The position numbers and the translations under genes are program-made. From NCBI RefSeq assembly GCF_947504215.1, contig NZ_CANNGO010000002.1, positions 186,001 through 250,000 on the forward strand: a stretch of 64,000 nt of DNA, read 5' to 3'. This DNA is from an uncultured Ruegeria sp. (GTDB lineage Bacteria > Pseudomonadota > Alphaproteobacteria > Rhodobacterales > Rhodobacteraceae). Below, one piece after another: positions 34,027-43,467 of this stretch (position 1 is its first letter; every line of letters starts with the position of its first letter). The notes beneath the pieces were generated by a model. That model saw nothing but the letters and a program-made list of their open reading frames with translations. It had not been told where the DNA came from and ran no database searches.

Positions 34027-35016
34027 TCAGGCGTAGATATCTGTCCAGAGCTCATCCAATGACGGCTCGGGGCTTTCTTTCGAGAATTCGGCGGCCTGGT
34101 TCACGACCTCTTTGATCTCTTTGTCGATTGCCTTCAGATCATCCTCGGTCGCATGTTTGCCGGACAGCAGCAGTTCGCGCACATGTTCGATCGGGTCGCT
34201 GTGTTCGCGGACCTTCTGAACCTCTTCGCGGGTGCGATACTTGGCCGGGTCAGACATTGAATGACCGCGATAACGGTAGGTTTTGATTTCCAGAATGTAA
34301 GGGCCCTTGCCAGAGCGGCAATGTGCAACGGCCTTTTGGCCCGCTTCTTTGACGGCCAGCACATCCATACCATTGACGATCTCACCCGGGATGCCGAACG
34401 CCTCGCCACGGTGATAGATGTCTTTGGTCGAAGTTGATCGTTCCTGCGACGTGCCCATTGCGTATTGGTTGTTTTCGATCACGAAGACCACGGGCAGGTG
34501 CCAAAGGGCGGCCATGTTGAATGTCTCATAGACCTGACCCTGGTTGGCGGCGCCATCACCGAAATAGGTGAAGGTAACGCCACCGTTTTCTTTATATTTG
34601 TCGGCAAAGGCCAGACCCGCACCCAAGGGGACCTGCGCACCGACGATGCCGTGGCCACCGTAGAAATGCTTCTCTTTCGAGAACATGTGCATCGAGCCGC
34701 CCTTGCCCTTGGACAGACCGCCAATGCGCCCGGTCAATTCGGCCATAACGCCGCCCGGCTCCATCCCGCAGGCCAACATGTGACCATGATCGCGATAAGA
34801 CGTAATGCGCTTGTCGCCTTCCTGGGAGGCCGCCTCGAGGCCAACAACAACTGCCTCCTGTCCGATGTATAGGTGGCAGAACCCGCCGATCAAACCCATC
34901 CCATATAGCTGACCTGCCTTCTCCTCGAATCGGCGGATCAGTAGCATTTCGCGGTAATAAGTTTTTAGCTCTTCCGCAGAAACGTTTGGTTTCTTTGTGG
35001 TTTTTCGCGCAGCCAT
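34027..35016 (-). CDS. pdhA: Pyruvate dehydrogenase E1 alpha
   Basis: The 329-residue protein is the thiamine-diphosphate-binding half of E1. The binding motif is GDGAANQGQVYETFNMA, and the phosphorylation-loop-like YRYRGHSMSDPAKYRTREEV is present. It starts the pdhA-pdhB-pdhC operon. A 24-bp palindrome lies 25 bp before its start codon, overlapping the likely -10 element, so it is probably repressed by a DNA-binding regulator that senses pyruvate or a related metabolite. The nearest such regulator is not in this window. Confidence 0.96.
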   Translation of the reverse strand: MAARKTTKKPNVSAEELKTYYREMLLIRRFEEKAGQLYGMGLIGGFCHLYIGQEAVVVGLEAASQEGDKRITSYRDHGHMLACGMEPGGVMAELTGRIGGLSKGKGGSMHMFSKEKHFYGGHGIVGAQVPLGAGLAFADKYKENGGVTFTYFGDGAANQGQVYETFNMAALWHLPVVFVIENNQYAMGTSQERSTSTKDIYHRGEAFGIPGEIVNGMDVLAVKEAGQKAVAHCRSGKGPYILEIKTYRYRGHSMSDPAKYRTREEVQKVREHSDPIEHVRELLLSGKHATEDDLKAIDKEIKEVVNQAAEFSKESPEPSLDELWTDIYA

Positions 35017-35040
35017 CGTGGCGATCTCCCCCTTCCGGAC

Positions 35041-35064
35041 AGATAGTTTAGCTTTAAACTATCT
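35041..35064. promoter_or_regulatory. Palindromic operator upstream of pdhA
   Basis: Arms AGATAGTTTA and TAAACTATCT are perfectly complementary and are separated by GCTT. On the minus strand TTGTCT and TAGTTT, spaced 16 bp, form a likely promoter whose -10 element lies in the palindrome. The core TAGTTTA-N4-TAAACTA recurs before lpdA at 52050-52075. Confidence 0.75.
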
Positions 35065-35191
35065 CATAGAGTATTTGAGACAATCTGGCGAGTGGAAATG
35101 TGACGCAGCGTCTAACCCCGCGGTTTCCGGCAGAGCTTAAGGTGTTGGAAGTCTTGAAGGATGTGTCTTTAGATCAACAGGCGGGAGGAGG

Positions 35192-35491
35192 CTATTGGAT
35201 AACGATCTCGTCCGCGCGGATCATACCCAGGATCGATCGGGCTTGCTGATCGAGCAGGTCGAGATCCAGATAAGTGTCAGACAAGCGACGCGTCAGGTTT
35301 TCCACTTCGGCGATCTCGGCATCAAGCTGAGCCAGGTTGCGCGACAGGGCATCCCGTTCCGCAGCAATCTCGACCCGTCTGAACAGGCCATAGTCGCCCT
35401 GCACGGCGGCAAAGGTGAAATACACACCCAGCATGAAAGCCACCGAGAAAAAGACAACTGCGCCCAAACCGGGCCGATGGGAACGGGACAC
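35192..35491 (-). CDS. Septum formation initiator FtsB/DivIC-like protein
   Basis: The 99-residue protein has one N-terminal transmembrane helix (about residues 9-29) and a periplasmic coiled coil (VEIAAERDALSRNLAQLDAEIAEVENLTRRLSD), with LDLLDQQARSILGMIRADEIVI at the end. This matches the FtsB/DivIC group of the divisome that links FtsL and FtsQ. It lies upstream of pdhA on the same strand, a frequent order in alphaproteobacteria. The 175-bp gap between them contains the pdhA operator. Confidence 0.85.
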   Translation of the reverse strand: MSRSHRPGLGAVVFFSVAFMLGVYFTFAAVQGDYGLFRRVEIAAERDALSRNLAQLDAEIAEVENLTRRLSDTYLDLDLLDQQARSILGMIRADEIVIQ

Positions 35492-35653
35492 TCTGTTTAC
35501 CGCCGTATGAAATCTGCCTCAAAAACGTGCCCTTTGCGGGCATCTGTCAGCACTATGTCACAGGTGATTCGCTATGTGAATCCCCTGATTCGCAAAAAGC
35601 GCCGAAATGCGTCTTGGCGCTTTGTTGTGATGTGCAAGCATCAGCAGGCCGGG

Positions 35654-36844
35654 TTAGTGCTCAAGTGCTGCAACACCCGGCAGTGTCTTGCCTTCCATCC
35701 ATTCCAGAAACGCGCCACCGGCGGTTGAGATGTAGGAAAAATCATGCGCAGCGCCCGAGGCATTCAGGGCAGCGACCGTGTCGCCTCCGCCAGCGACCGA
35801 GACAAGTTGACCGGACCGGGTCAGCGCCGCAGCTTTCAGGGCAGCGGCATTGGTGGCGGTGTCAAACGGCTCCAACTCGAACGCGCCCAGCGGGCCGTTC
35901 CAAATCAGCGTTTGGCTTTGGGCAAAAACCTCGGTGATCTCGGCAACGCTGTCTGGGCCGGCGTCCAGGATCATGCCGTTATCTGGACATTGGTCGGCAG
36001 GCAGTACTTGATGCGGGGCGTTGGCCTCGAATTTTTCTGCGACCACGATGTCACTTGGCAGAACGATTTTGCATCCGGTTTTGTCGGCTTTGGTCAGAAT
36101 ATCTGCCGCCGTATCTTTCATCGCGGTCTCGGCCAGCGAGTTGCCGACGTTGATGCCCTTGGCGACCAGAAAGGTGTTTGCCATGCCGCCGCCGATCACC
36201 AGATAGTCGACCTTGTCGATCAGGTTGCCCAGCAGTTCCAGCTTGGTTGAAACCTTGGCCCCACCAACCACCGCTGTCACCGGACGTTTAGGGGCACTCA
36301 GCGCACCTTCCAGCGCCTCCAACTCGGCCTGCATCAAACGGCCTGCACAGGATGGCAACAGGCGCGCAATGGCTTCGGTCGAACTGTGGGCGCGGTGCGC
36401 GGCCGAGAAGGCGTCGTTGCAGTAGATATCGCCCAACCGGGCCATGCCAGCGGCAAGATCAGGATCGTTTTTCGTCTCGGCTGCGTGAAAGCGGGTGTTT
36501 TCCAGCAGCAAAACCTGACCCGGTTGAAGTTCTTCTGCTGCCAGTTCCGCTTCGACGCCGACACAATCAGCGGCAAACAGAACCTGGGCGTTGAAGGCGT
36601 TTTCCAGCGTGGGCACGAGTTGCTTCAATGACAGGCTCTCGCGCCGCTCGCCGCCGGGGCGTCCAAAATGGGCCAGCAGGATCGGTTTGCCGTCCGCCGC
36701 AAGAATGTCACGCACGGTTGGCACGATGCGCTGAATGCGGGTGGCGTCCGTCACAGCCCCATCCACGACCGGCACATTAATGTCGACGCGCACCAGCACG
36801 CGTTTGCCGTTCAGGTCGATATCGTCCAGCGTTTTCCAGCTCAT
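35654..36844 (-). CDS. pgk: Phosphoglycerate kinase
   Basis: The 396-residue enzyme makes ATP from 1,3-bisphosphoglycerate in glycolysis (reversible). Family motifs are clear: [13 protein letters not shown], the HFGRPGG loop, [34 protein letters not shown] and the C-terminal GGGDTVAAL and [13 protein letters not shown]. Length is normal. It stands alone on the minus strand, with ftsB downstream at a distance of 162 bp. Confidence 0.97.
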   Translation of the reverse strand: MSWKTLDDIDLNGKRVLVRVDINVPVVDGAVTDATRIQRIVPTVRDILAADGKPILLAHFGRPGGERRESLSLKQLVPTLENAFNAQVLFAADCVGVEAELAAEELQPGQVLLLENTRFHAAETKNDPDLAAGMARLGDIYCNDAFSAAHRAHSSTEAIARLLPSCAGRLMQAELEALEGALSAPKRPVTAVVGGAKVSTKLELLGNLIDKVDYLVIGGGMANTFLVAKGINVGNSLAETAMKDTAADILTKADKTGCKIVLPSDIVVAEKFEANAPHQVLPADQCPDNGMILDAGPDSVAEITEVFAQSQTLIWNGPLGAFELEPFDTATNAAALKAAALTRSGQLVSVAGGGDTVAALNASGAAHDFSYISTAGGAFLEWMEGKTLPGVAALEH

Positions 36845-36978
36845 CGCGTGATCCTTAAGTGTTGAAACTGATTTAGGCGGTTCTTTTCCTGCATTTTGCC
36901 CTCAGGTCAATGCGTCACTTGGCATTCGTGCGCGTGCGTCATAGGTATTTGCGCAAGATAAAACGACAGGAGGGCCTC

Positions 36979-37485
36979 ATGGCCGAGATCAAGGATCCCG
37001 AAAACACAATCATCGTCGAACTGAGTGGTGGCAATGTCATCATCGAACTGTTGCCGGATGTAGCACCGCAGCACAGTGCACGGATGAAAGAGCTGGCACG
37101 TGCAGGTGAATATGACAACGTGGCGTTTCACCGTGTGATTGACGGGTTCATGGCGCAGACCGGTGACGTACAGCACGGCGACATGGAAGACGGGTTCAAT
37201 CTGCGCATGGCTGGCACCGGTGGATCGTCACTGCCAAACGTTCCGGCCGAGTTCTCGAAGCTGCCACATGACCGGGGCACATTGGGCGCCGCACGCTCGC
37301 AAAACCCGGATTCGGCCAATTCGCAGTTCTTTATCAACTTCAAGGACAACCATTTCCTGAATGGTCAGTACACGGTCTATGGTCGTGTGATCGACGGGAT
37401 GGAGCATGTGGATGCCATCGTTAAGGGTGAGCCACCAGCGAACCCGGATCGTATGATTAGCGTCAAGGTGGCCGTAGATGCATAA
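36979..37485 (+). CDS. Cyclophilin-type peptidyl-prolyl isomerase (cytosolic)
   Basis: The 168-residue protein catalyses cis-trans isomerisation of proline bonds. Cyclophilin motifs are VAFHRVIDGFMAQTGDV and NPDSANSQFFINFKDN, with the conserved FHRVI arginine. It has no signal peptide, so it should be cytosolic. AGGAGG lies 5 nt before the ATG at 36979. Its stop overlaps by 8 bp the start of a second cyclophilin that has a signal peptide, giving a two-gene pair. Confidence 0.93.
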   Translation: MAEIKDPENTIIVELSGGNVIIELLPDVAPQHSARMKELARAGEYDNVAFHRVIDGFMAQTGDVQHGDMEDGFNLRMAGTGGSSLPNVPAEFSKLPHDRGTLGAARSQNPDSANSQFFINFKDNHFLNGQYTVYGRVIDGMEHVDAIVKGEPPANPDRMISVKVAVDA

Positions 37486-38035
37486 GCTGGCCGCTGTTTT
37501 TGCCCTGCTGGCCAGCCCCGCGCTGGCCACGGGTCTACAGATCGAGGTCGAGGGTGAGGGCGCCAACGGCACGATCACAATCGACCTGTTTGATGACGTC
37601 GCCCCGAAACATGTCGAGCAAATCTCGGCATTGGCAACCGAAGGCCAGTATGATGGCGTCGTCTTTCACCGTGTGATCGAAGGTTTCATGGCCCAGACCG
37701 GGGATGTGGAATTCGGCGATCAATCCGCTGAAAACTTTAATATTAACAACGCTGGTCGCGGCGGATCCGCTCGTGCAGATTTGCCGGCTGAATTCTCGGA
37801 CGTCACCTTTGATCGGGGCGTTGTCGGGATGGCGCGGTCGCAAGATCCCAACAGCGCCAATTCGCAGTTCTTCATCATGTTCGAACCGGGCCCGTTCTTG
37901 GACGGCCAATACACGGTTGTTGGTCAGGTCACCGACGGAATGGATGTCGTTGACGCAATCAAACGTGGCGAAGGTCAGAACGGCGCGGTTGTCGGTCAGC
38001 CGGATGTGATGAAAAAGGTCACCGTCACAGAATAA
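37478..38035 (+). CDS. Cyclophilin-type peptidyl-prolyl isomerase (periplasmic)
   Basis: This second cyclophilin, 185 residues, has a signal peptide (MHKLAAVFALLASPALATG) and is expected in the periplasm. It keeps VVFHRVIEGFMAQTGDVEF and QDPNSANSQFFIMFEPG. It shares high similarity with the upstream copy and overlaps it by 8 bp, so the pair probably arose by duplication with later export of one copy. It could assist folding of outer-membrane or secreted proteins. Confidence 0.92.
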   Translation: MHKLAAVFALLASPALATGLQIEVEGEGANGTITIDLFDDVAPKHVEQISALATEGQYDGVVFHRVIEGFMAQTGDVEFGDQSAENFNINNAGRGGSARADLPAEFSDVTFDRGVVGMARSQDPNSANSQFFIMFEPGPFLDGQYTVVGQVTDGMDVVDAIKRGEGQNGAVVGQPDVMKKVTVTE

Positions 38036-38158
38036 ACTTTAAGAACCCGGCGCCAATGGATGCGGCGGGTTCTAACTTGTCTGCCTGCTTGATGGTCACC
38101 GCACTTTTCCGGTAGAATTGATCCACCCAAAGCCAGCGACGTTGACCAAAGCCCGGCG

Positions 38159-39448
38159 TCAGTTCACCTTCTCTGATGTCCGAGGTTCTGATCTGGACAC
38201 GCTGTTTTTGATCCGTGCCAGCAATCCATTTTCGTTAATGTAGCGCTGATAGGCGCGGTAGGATGGCGCTTGTGACAGGCATCGTTCCTCGTGCCACGCG
38301 CGCAGGAAATAGATGGCATTCACACCCAGCAAAGCGATGCAATTGGCAACGCCCGCCCAGAAATCCACCGCGATGAAGGGGATCGAAACCAGCCACCAGC
38401 TGATGTTCTTGCTAATGTAAGATGGATGTTTGCTGATATTGTAGGGGAAGTCACAGGCGAGCCCCCGATATGTGAGGTTCGAAAACCTTAGGCCCATACG
38501 AGCTGCCGTCAGGCAATACATCCCCAAAAAGAACAGGATTGTGCTGCCCCAGATCGTATAGGCGACCGGGTAATTCCAAAGCCATGCGCCCCAGGCGAAA
38601 TCGTCCTGAACATAGTTGAAGTAGTCTCGGGACAGGACTTGCCAGAATGGGGAATAGCAGATTATGCAAACCAGCCACCCTGAAACCGTGGTTTCGGTCC
38701 AGCGGATATGGGAAATCAATAGGCGCGTAGCAGTTGCATATCCTATGACAACAACGGTCAGGTCCAGAAAGAACGAAAACCTGAAAAGATATTCGTAGAC
38801 TTCCGGAAACCCCGAGGCATCCCAAAGCGATCTGGACTGGAAAAACGTCCAGTCATAAACCAGATAACAGAACATCAGCGGCAGAAAGAACCCTTTGACG
38901 CCAAGGCCCAGCAGATAGACTTTCAAACCCCGCGCCTTGGTGGATTGGCGGCCCATGGTCAGGACAACCTGCCCAAGATGCCACATCCCGTCACGTGGGT
39001 GACGCATCATGAAATGAACCGATGTCACAACGGCCAAAACGACGCCCAGGATAAGCCCCCAATAGTCTGCCAATAGCGAGAAGAAAGGCGTGTACCAGTC
39101 GCCCCGGTACAGATCAGCCGACCAGTAGAGCAGCGCCAACAGGGCAGCGCTTGTGATCAATCCAACCAGCTTGATCTGAAAATCCCGAATATAGGTGGGG
39201 TCGGAAAAATTACGCAACCTGTAGACCAGACCGCTGCCCGGCAATCGATGCAGTTTGGCAAAGTAGAATTCGGACAACGCCATCAGCCCGAAGACCGACA
39301 AGGCAAATAACACGGTTTGATCCCGGTCCGAAACACTCGGCATATCCGGCCACAGGTAGTGAAGAACCGGGATGCTGATCACAGCCACCAAACCGGTTGT
39401 TGCCGGGATCGAGGACGCGGGGCGTTTGAAACCGGTGCGGGATTTCAT
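38159..39448 (-). CDS. Multi-pass membrane protein with ICMT-like C-terminal domain
   Basis: The 429-residue protein has about nine or ten hydrophobic segments and no clear signal peptide. The C-terminal part (about 330-410) resembles isoprenylcysteine/phospholipid methyltransferases: PYNISKHPSYISKNISWWLVSIPF, then NAIYFLRAWHEERCLSQAPSYRAYQRYI. In that family the Glu-Glu/Arg and RHP-Y features bind S-adenosylmethionine; here KHPSY and HEER are similar. The N-terminal half is unrecognised. The substrate could be a lipid or a thiol, but this is inference. Confidence 0.7.
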   Translation of the reverse strand: MKSRTGFKRPASSIPATTGLVAVISIPVLHYLWPDMPSVSDRDQTVLFALSVFGLMALSEFYFAKLHRLPGSGLVYRLRNFSDPTYIRDFQIKLVGLITSAALLALLYWSADLYRGDWYTPFFSLLADYWGLILGVVLAVVTSVHFMMRHPRDGMWHLGQVVLTMGRQSTKARGLKVYLLGLGVKGFFLPLMFCYLVYDWTFFQSRSLWDASGFPEVYEYLFRFSFFLDLTVVVIGYATATRLLISHIRWTETTVSGWLVCIICYSPFWQVLSRDYFNYVQDDFAWGAWLWNYPVAYTIWGSTILFFLGMYCLTAARMGLRFSNLTYRGLACDFPYNISKHPSYISKNISWWLVSIPFIAVDFWAGVANCIALLGVNAIYFLRAWHEERCLSQAPSYRAYQRYINENGLLARIKNSVSRSEPRTSEKVN

Positions 39449-39656
39449 GAATTCGAACTCGTATACATATGGCCTGATTTTCGTGGCTTTTTACTGGAAT
39501 TCAACCGGCCAATTCAGCAGTGCCGGAATCTTACACGATGTGTGACCTGCGAATTTCGAACGTTGCAACCTTGGCCGCACAAGGACCGGCCGGGTCGACG
39601 CAATACAAACACGGTAGTCGACGCAACCGACATAGTTGCGCCTTTGATTGGCTGTT

Positions 39657-40346
39657 TTACTTGTCTGCCGATATGATTTTCCAGATCATCGCGCCCAAGG
39701 CGCCACCGATTAGCGGAGCGACCCAGAACAGCCAAAGCTGCGACAGAGCAGGTCCATCGGCAAACAATGCCACGCCAGTCGATCGCGCCGGGTTGACCGA
39801 GGTGTTTGTCACTGGAATCGATACCAGATGGATCAGGGTTAACCCAAGTCCAATGGCGATCGGGGCGAACCCGGCTGGTGCTTTGTCCGATGTTGCACCC
39901 AGAATGATGAGAATAAAGAACGCGGTCATCACGATTTCGATCACCAGCGCAGACAGCATCGAATAGCCCTCGGGCGATGCGTCCCCATACCCGTTTGAGG
40001 CGAAACTGCCGACCCCGATAAAGTCCGGTGCACCGCTAACGATCAGGTACAGAACCGCCGCTGCTGCCAAAGAGCCAAATACCTGAGCCGCCCAGTAGGG
40101 GATCAAATCCTTGGCTGGAAACCGTCCACCGATCATCAGGCCAAGGCTGACCGCCGGGTTGAAATGGCCGCCCGAGATATGACCGACTGTGTACGCCATA
40201 GTCAGAACCGTCAGGCCAAATGCCAAGGACACACCCAGCCATCCGATCCCGACATCAGCGACGCCCGCCGCAAGTACCGCACTGCCACAGCCTCCAAGGA
40301 CCAGCCAGAAAGTGCCGAAGAACTCGGCCATGAGTTTGGAAGACAT
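39657..40346 (-). CDS. aqpZ: Aquaporin (AqpZ-type water channel)
   Basis: The 229-residue membrane protein has six helices and both pore loops: NPA at 63-65 (HFNPAVSLG) and at 185-187 (SVNPARSTG). The aromatic/arginine pattern (His in [19 protein letters not shown], Arg188) fits a water-selective channel rather than a glycerol channel. AGGAG lies 5 nt before the ATG at 40346. It is monocistronic, with a 187-bp upstream gap in which I could not place a promoter. Confidence 0.95.
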   Translation of the reverse strand: MSSKLMAEFFGTFWLVLGGCGSAVLAAGVADVGIGWLGVSLAFGLTVLTMAYTVGHISGGHFNPAVSLGLMIGGRFPAKDLIPYWAAQVFGSLAAAAVLYLIVSGAPDFIGVGSFASNGYGDASPEGYSMLSALVIEIVMTAFFILIILGATSDKAPAGFAPIAIGLGLTLIHLVSIPVTNTSVNPARSTGVALFADGPALSQLWLFWVAPLIGGALGAMIWKIISADK

Positions 40347-40533
40347 GAAAACTCCTAAGTCAAAACAGTCTTATGAAATTGTGCAACAAGACTTATCTTA
40401 TGTCAGATTGGCGCGAATGGGGAATTTCGATTGATCTTTTGTCACATGCCAACTGGCTCGATGATCAATATCGGTCACCAGCTGACCGTCTTTCGCGGGG
40501 CTGGCGCCGTTATGCGAAGTTTCTTCGGATGGG

Positions 40534-41343
40534 CTAAACCCAGGTCGCGGGATCAAGGTGCAAGAGCTTTTCCAGTTGTTCATAAACTTTCGGGTTCTCT
40601 TGTTTTAACGCCTGCGGTTTCTCAAAAAACACTTCGACGGCTACGGCAAAGAACTCTTCATGACCCTCTGCGCCATAAGGGTCGATGACGACTGGTTGCC
40701 CGGTTTCAACAGCGCGTACATGGGCATTGTAAGCTGTCAGAAAGACACTCTCCCATTCATCAAAGCTCTGTCCGCGGCTTAGAACGGGGACGCCATTTGT
40801 GCTGCCAGATAGATCGTCGATTTGATGCGCAAACTCATGAAAGACAACATTTTGGCCATCATGGTCATTCATCGCGCCTTGCTGACTGTGCGCCCAGGAC
40901 AGGATCACCGGGCCGCGATTCCAGCTTTCACCGGTCCTTATGACTTCCTTCTCGGTCACGACATAGCCGCTGTGTTTGCTTTGCCGGGATTTGAAGGCAT
41001 TGGGATAAATCAAAATGGTCGTCAGGTTGTCGTACCACATATCATTGTTGGCCACGAGAAGACTCGCCTGTGCAGCAACCGACAGCTGCATCTCTTCTGT
41101 GACCTCCAGACCGTCACAACCGAAAAAGTTCACTTGATCCAGAAACAGGTTCACCTTTCCATCCAGCTTGGCGCGCAGGTCCGGCGGTAACCGTCGCACA
41201 ATGGGAACGTGGCTTTCGATGAGGTCGCTTTGATACGTCGTCAGCGGAGCAGCCAGCAACGACTTACGCGCTTGCGACTTGGACCATTGGTGAAAGATCA
41301 GGGCCCCGGCGATCAGTGCGACAATTGTAAGAAAAATCAACAT
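40534..41343 (-). CDS. Zinc-dependent peptidase of the MtfA family
   Basis: The 269-residue protein starts with a single membrane segment (about residues 2-18). It has the metal motif HEFAH at residues 169-173 (VVFHEFAHQIDDLSGSTNG), with the downstream Glu in HEEFFAVAVEVFFEKPQAL. E. coli MtfA modulates the glucose repressor Mlc and has peptidase activity; here an N-terminal anchor is added and no Mlc-like gene is seen nearby. Function in this organism is inferred from family only. Confidence 0.88.
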   Translation of the reverse strand: MLIFLTIVALIAGALIFHQWSKSQARKSLLAAPLTTYQSDLIESHVPIVRRLPPDLRAKLDGKVNLFLDQVNFFGCDGLEVTEEMQLSVAAQASLLVANNDMWYDNLTTILIYPNAFKSRQSKHSGYVVTEKEVIRTGESWNRGPVILSWAHSQQGAMNDHDGQNVVFHEFAHQIDDLSGSTNGVPVLSRGQSFDEWESVFLTAYNAHVRAVETGQPVVIDPYGAEGHEEFFAVAVEVFFEKPQALKQENPKVYEQLEKLLHLDPATWV

Positions 41344-41423
41344 ATGGGAATTCTATCTGTATCAGGCCCGAGTTGGAACTCTGATCATGTATCGACCTGC
41401 TCTTGGCAGCATACCCCAAAATG

Positions 41424-41451
41424 AAACGCCGCAGGCTGACCTGCGGCGTTT
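41424..41451 (-). terminator. Stable hairpin after the bactofilin gene
   Basis: A perfect 12-bp stem (AAACGCCGCAGG/CCTGCGGCGTTT, 4-nt loop) lies 25 bp after the bactofilin stop. It is followed on the minus strand by CATTTTGG, so the T-run is weak but termination is plausible. Confidence 0.65.
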
Positions 41452-41475
41452 GAATTTCTGTTGTTATGAAAGAAC

Positions 41476-41976
41476 TTACTGTTTGACTTCGGCCGCCGGG
41501 TTGGCACCCGGTTTCGAGCTGCGGCCGGGGTTCAGCGGATCATCCTGACGCTGGACGGAGCCTTCAAAATGCGCGCCGCTTTCGATGGCGATGGTCTTGT
41601 GGATGATGTCGCCTTCCACACGTGCGGTAGAGGTCAGGCGCACTTTCAGGCCACGTACCCGGCCCACGATACGGCCGTTTACAACAACGTCATCCGCGGT
41701 GACTTCGCCTTTGATGGTTGCGGTTTCACCGATTGTCAGCAGGTGGGCGCGGATATCGCCTTCAACCGTGCCTTCAACCTGAATGTCGCCGGTTGTCTTT
41801 AGGTTGCCTGTGATGTGCAGGTCCGAGGACAAAACCGATGCGGGGGGCTTTGGCTTGGGCGCGGTGCTGGCCTTCGGTTCTGCCGGTGCTGGTGCCGCCG
41901 GAGTCGCCGGGGCAGCCGGTTTTGTTGCCTCAGCCTCTTTGGATCCGGGCTCGTTGATTTTGCTCTTAGAAAACAT
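41476..41976 (-). CDS. Bactofilin (polymer-forming cytoskeletal protein)
   Basis: The 166-residue protein has the bactofilin beta-helix core (about 50-140: SVLSSDLHITGNLKTTGDIQVEGTVEGDI, then TVNGRIVGRVRGLKVRL-like repeats). It is flanked by a Pro/Ala-rich N-terminus and a short C-terminus. Bactofilins polymerise without nucleotide into membrane-bound filaments that organise cell-wall enzymes. Its start overlaps by 11 bp the end of an M23 peptidase gene, the classical partner, so the two probably form a cell-shape module. Confidence 0.93.
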   Translation of the reverse strand: MFSKSKINEPGSKEAEATKPAAPATPAAPAPAEPKASTAPKPKPPASVLSSDLHITGNLKTTGDIQVEGTVEGDIRAHLLTIGETATIKGEVTADDVVVNGRIVGRVRGLKVRLTSTARVEGDIIHKTIAIESGAHFEGSVQRQDDPLNPGRSSKPGANPAAEVKQ

Positions 41977-43300
41977 TTCTCGCAGCCTTGATGTAAGTCA
42001 TTGGGTTAACAGGTTTTCCGTTCACGCGCACCTCATAGTGAAGATGCGTGCCGGTAGACCGTCCGGTGCTACCCATATCAGCAATATGATCCCCGCGCGA
42101 GACCCTTTGACCGACCTTTACGTTGATCTTGGTGTTATGAGCGTAAAGTGTCTCAATTCCAAACGCGTGCTTGATCTTGACCAGCCGTCCGAAGCCCGAT
42201 TGCCAGCCTGCATGTGACACTACACCATCAGCGGTCGCGAAGATGTCGGTGCCCTGCGCACCGGCGAAATCTGCGCCGTTATGCATGCGCCGTCCGCCAG
42301 TTTTGGGGTCGCGGCGTGTGCCATATCCGCTGGTAAAGCGAACGGCGGCCCGAACGGGGCTGGCAAAAGGCGCTTTTTCTGCTGCGAGACGATAGAGGTT
42401 CAACTGATCCATCTGCTGCAGCAGTGTGTTGGCGCGGATCTCATCTGCGGACAGCTCTTCTCCGCGTGTGCTGAACGTTAAAGGGGTTAACGGACCGCCA
42501 ATACCGCTATATCCGCGCCGGACCTCTTCGATGATACGATCTGTGGGCATGCCAGCCTGCCGGAACATTTTGTCCAGTGGCTCGACCGAGATAACCATGG
42601 CCTCTTCCAGCTGACGGAAAATCTCGTCGCTGCGTTCCTGCATCAGTTGGATTTCAAGCTCGAGATCGTCGCGCTGATCCAAGGCGTTCTGCGCGTTTGC
42701 GGCGATCTGGTCACGCTCTTCAGCAGTGCGCGCCAGCGCTTCGGTCATGAATTCCATCTGGACAGGATTGGCGACGGCAGCCTGGTACAAGTCCGCGCCT
42801 TCAGCGTCTTGTTGCAACTCTGCCAGTTCGGTCCGAACTGCCTCACGCTGTTTCATTGTCGCGCGCAAAGTGGTTTGGATCACTTCGATTCCGGTTTCCA
42901 GCTCGCGGCGGCGGTTTTCCGATGCCAGAAGTTCTGACTGCATCACTGAGATCTGGTCCAGCGCGGCGTTGAACCGATCTTGTGCGGCCAGTGCCTCATG
43001 CGCTCGTGCATCGCGTTCTGTCGACAACACATTCAGGCGCTCTTGATAGGTCGCTTGATCCCGTTTCGCTTGTTCGCGGAAATTTCCCGACCCGATACTG
43101 TCCATCAGCAGGATCGCTGTTGCGACTGCAGTCCAACCCACGATCACGGCGACACCTGCCACCGCGAAAAACTGAGTTTCCGAACTGAGACGTATAAACC
43201 GCGTGTCCTGATCCGATTTCAGGAACACACGACGTTCCGGAAATTGCCGTTCTAGTAGTGAGTGTAGTTTTATTGCCAGACGTGTTCTCACGCGCCTCAC
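41966..43300 (-). CDS. M23-family metallopeptidase, membrane-anchored, with coiled coil
   Basis: The 444-residue protein has a transmembrane helix (about residues 42-66), a periplasmic coiled coil (about 70-260) and a C-terminal LytM/M23 domain. The zinc ligands are in RRMHNGADFAG and GTHLHYEVRVNGKPVNP. It should cut peptide cross-links of peptidoglycan or activate other hydrolases. Its end overlaps the bactofilin gene. The start is GTG 43300 or GTG 43291; neither is certain. Linkage with bactofilin suggests filament-guided wall remodelling. Confidence 0.92.
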   Translation of the reverse strand: MRRVRTRLAIKLHSLLERQFPERRVFLKSDQDTRFIRLSSETQFFAVAGVAVIVGWTAVATAILLMDSIGSGNFREQAKRDQATYQERLNVLSTERDARAHEALAAQDRFNAALDQISVMQSELLASENRRRELETGIEVIQTTLRATMKQREAVRTELAELQQDAEGADLYQAAVANPVQMEFMTEALARTAEERDQIAANAQNALDQRDDLELEIQLMQERSDEIFRQLEEAMVISVEPLDKMFRQAGMPTDRIIEEVRRGYSGIGGPLTPLTFSTRGEELSADEIRANTLLQQMDQLNLYRLAAEKAPFASPVRAAVRFTSGYGTRRDPKTGGRRMHNGADFAGAQGTDIFATADGVVSHAGWQSGFGRLVKIKHAFGIETLYAHNTKINVKVGQRVSRGDHIADMGSTGRSTGTHLHYEVRVNGKPVNPMTYIKAARNVF

Positions 43301-43467
43301 CTTTCATCCCCAAGATCGGGACCGGTCGTGAGTGGTTCGCCGCCCCTTGGGCGGACTGCATAAAGGGGCAGCCGCGTTCGGGCAAGTTTGTTGACCAATA
43401 TGGGTCTGAGAACATGCAATTCCCGCGCGTCATCGGCGAGAAGTTGCCGAAACTAACCTAAAAAGGA

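Noticed and set aside
40367..40393. AGTCTT/AAGACT inverted repeat before aqpZ
   Set aside because: Six-base arms 15 bp apart are expected by chance in a window of this size.
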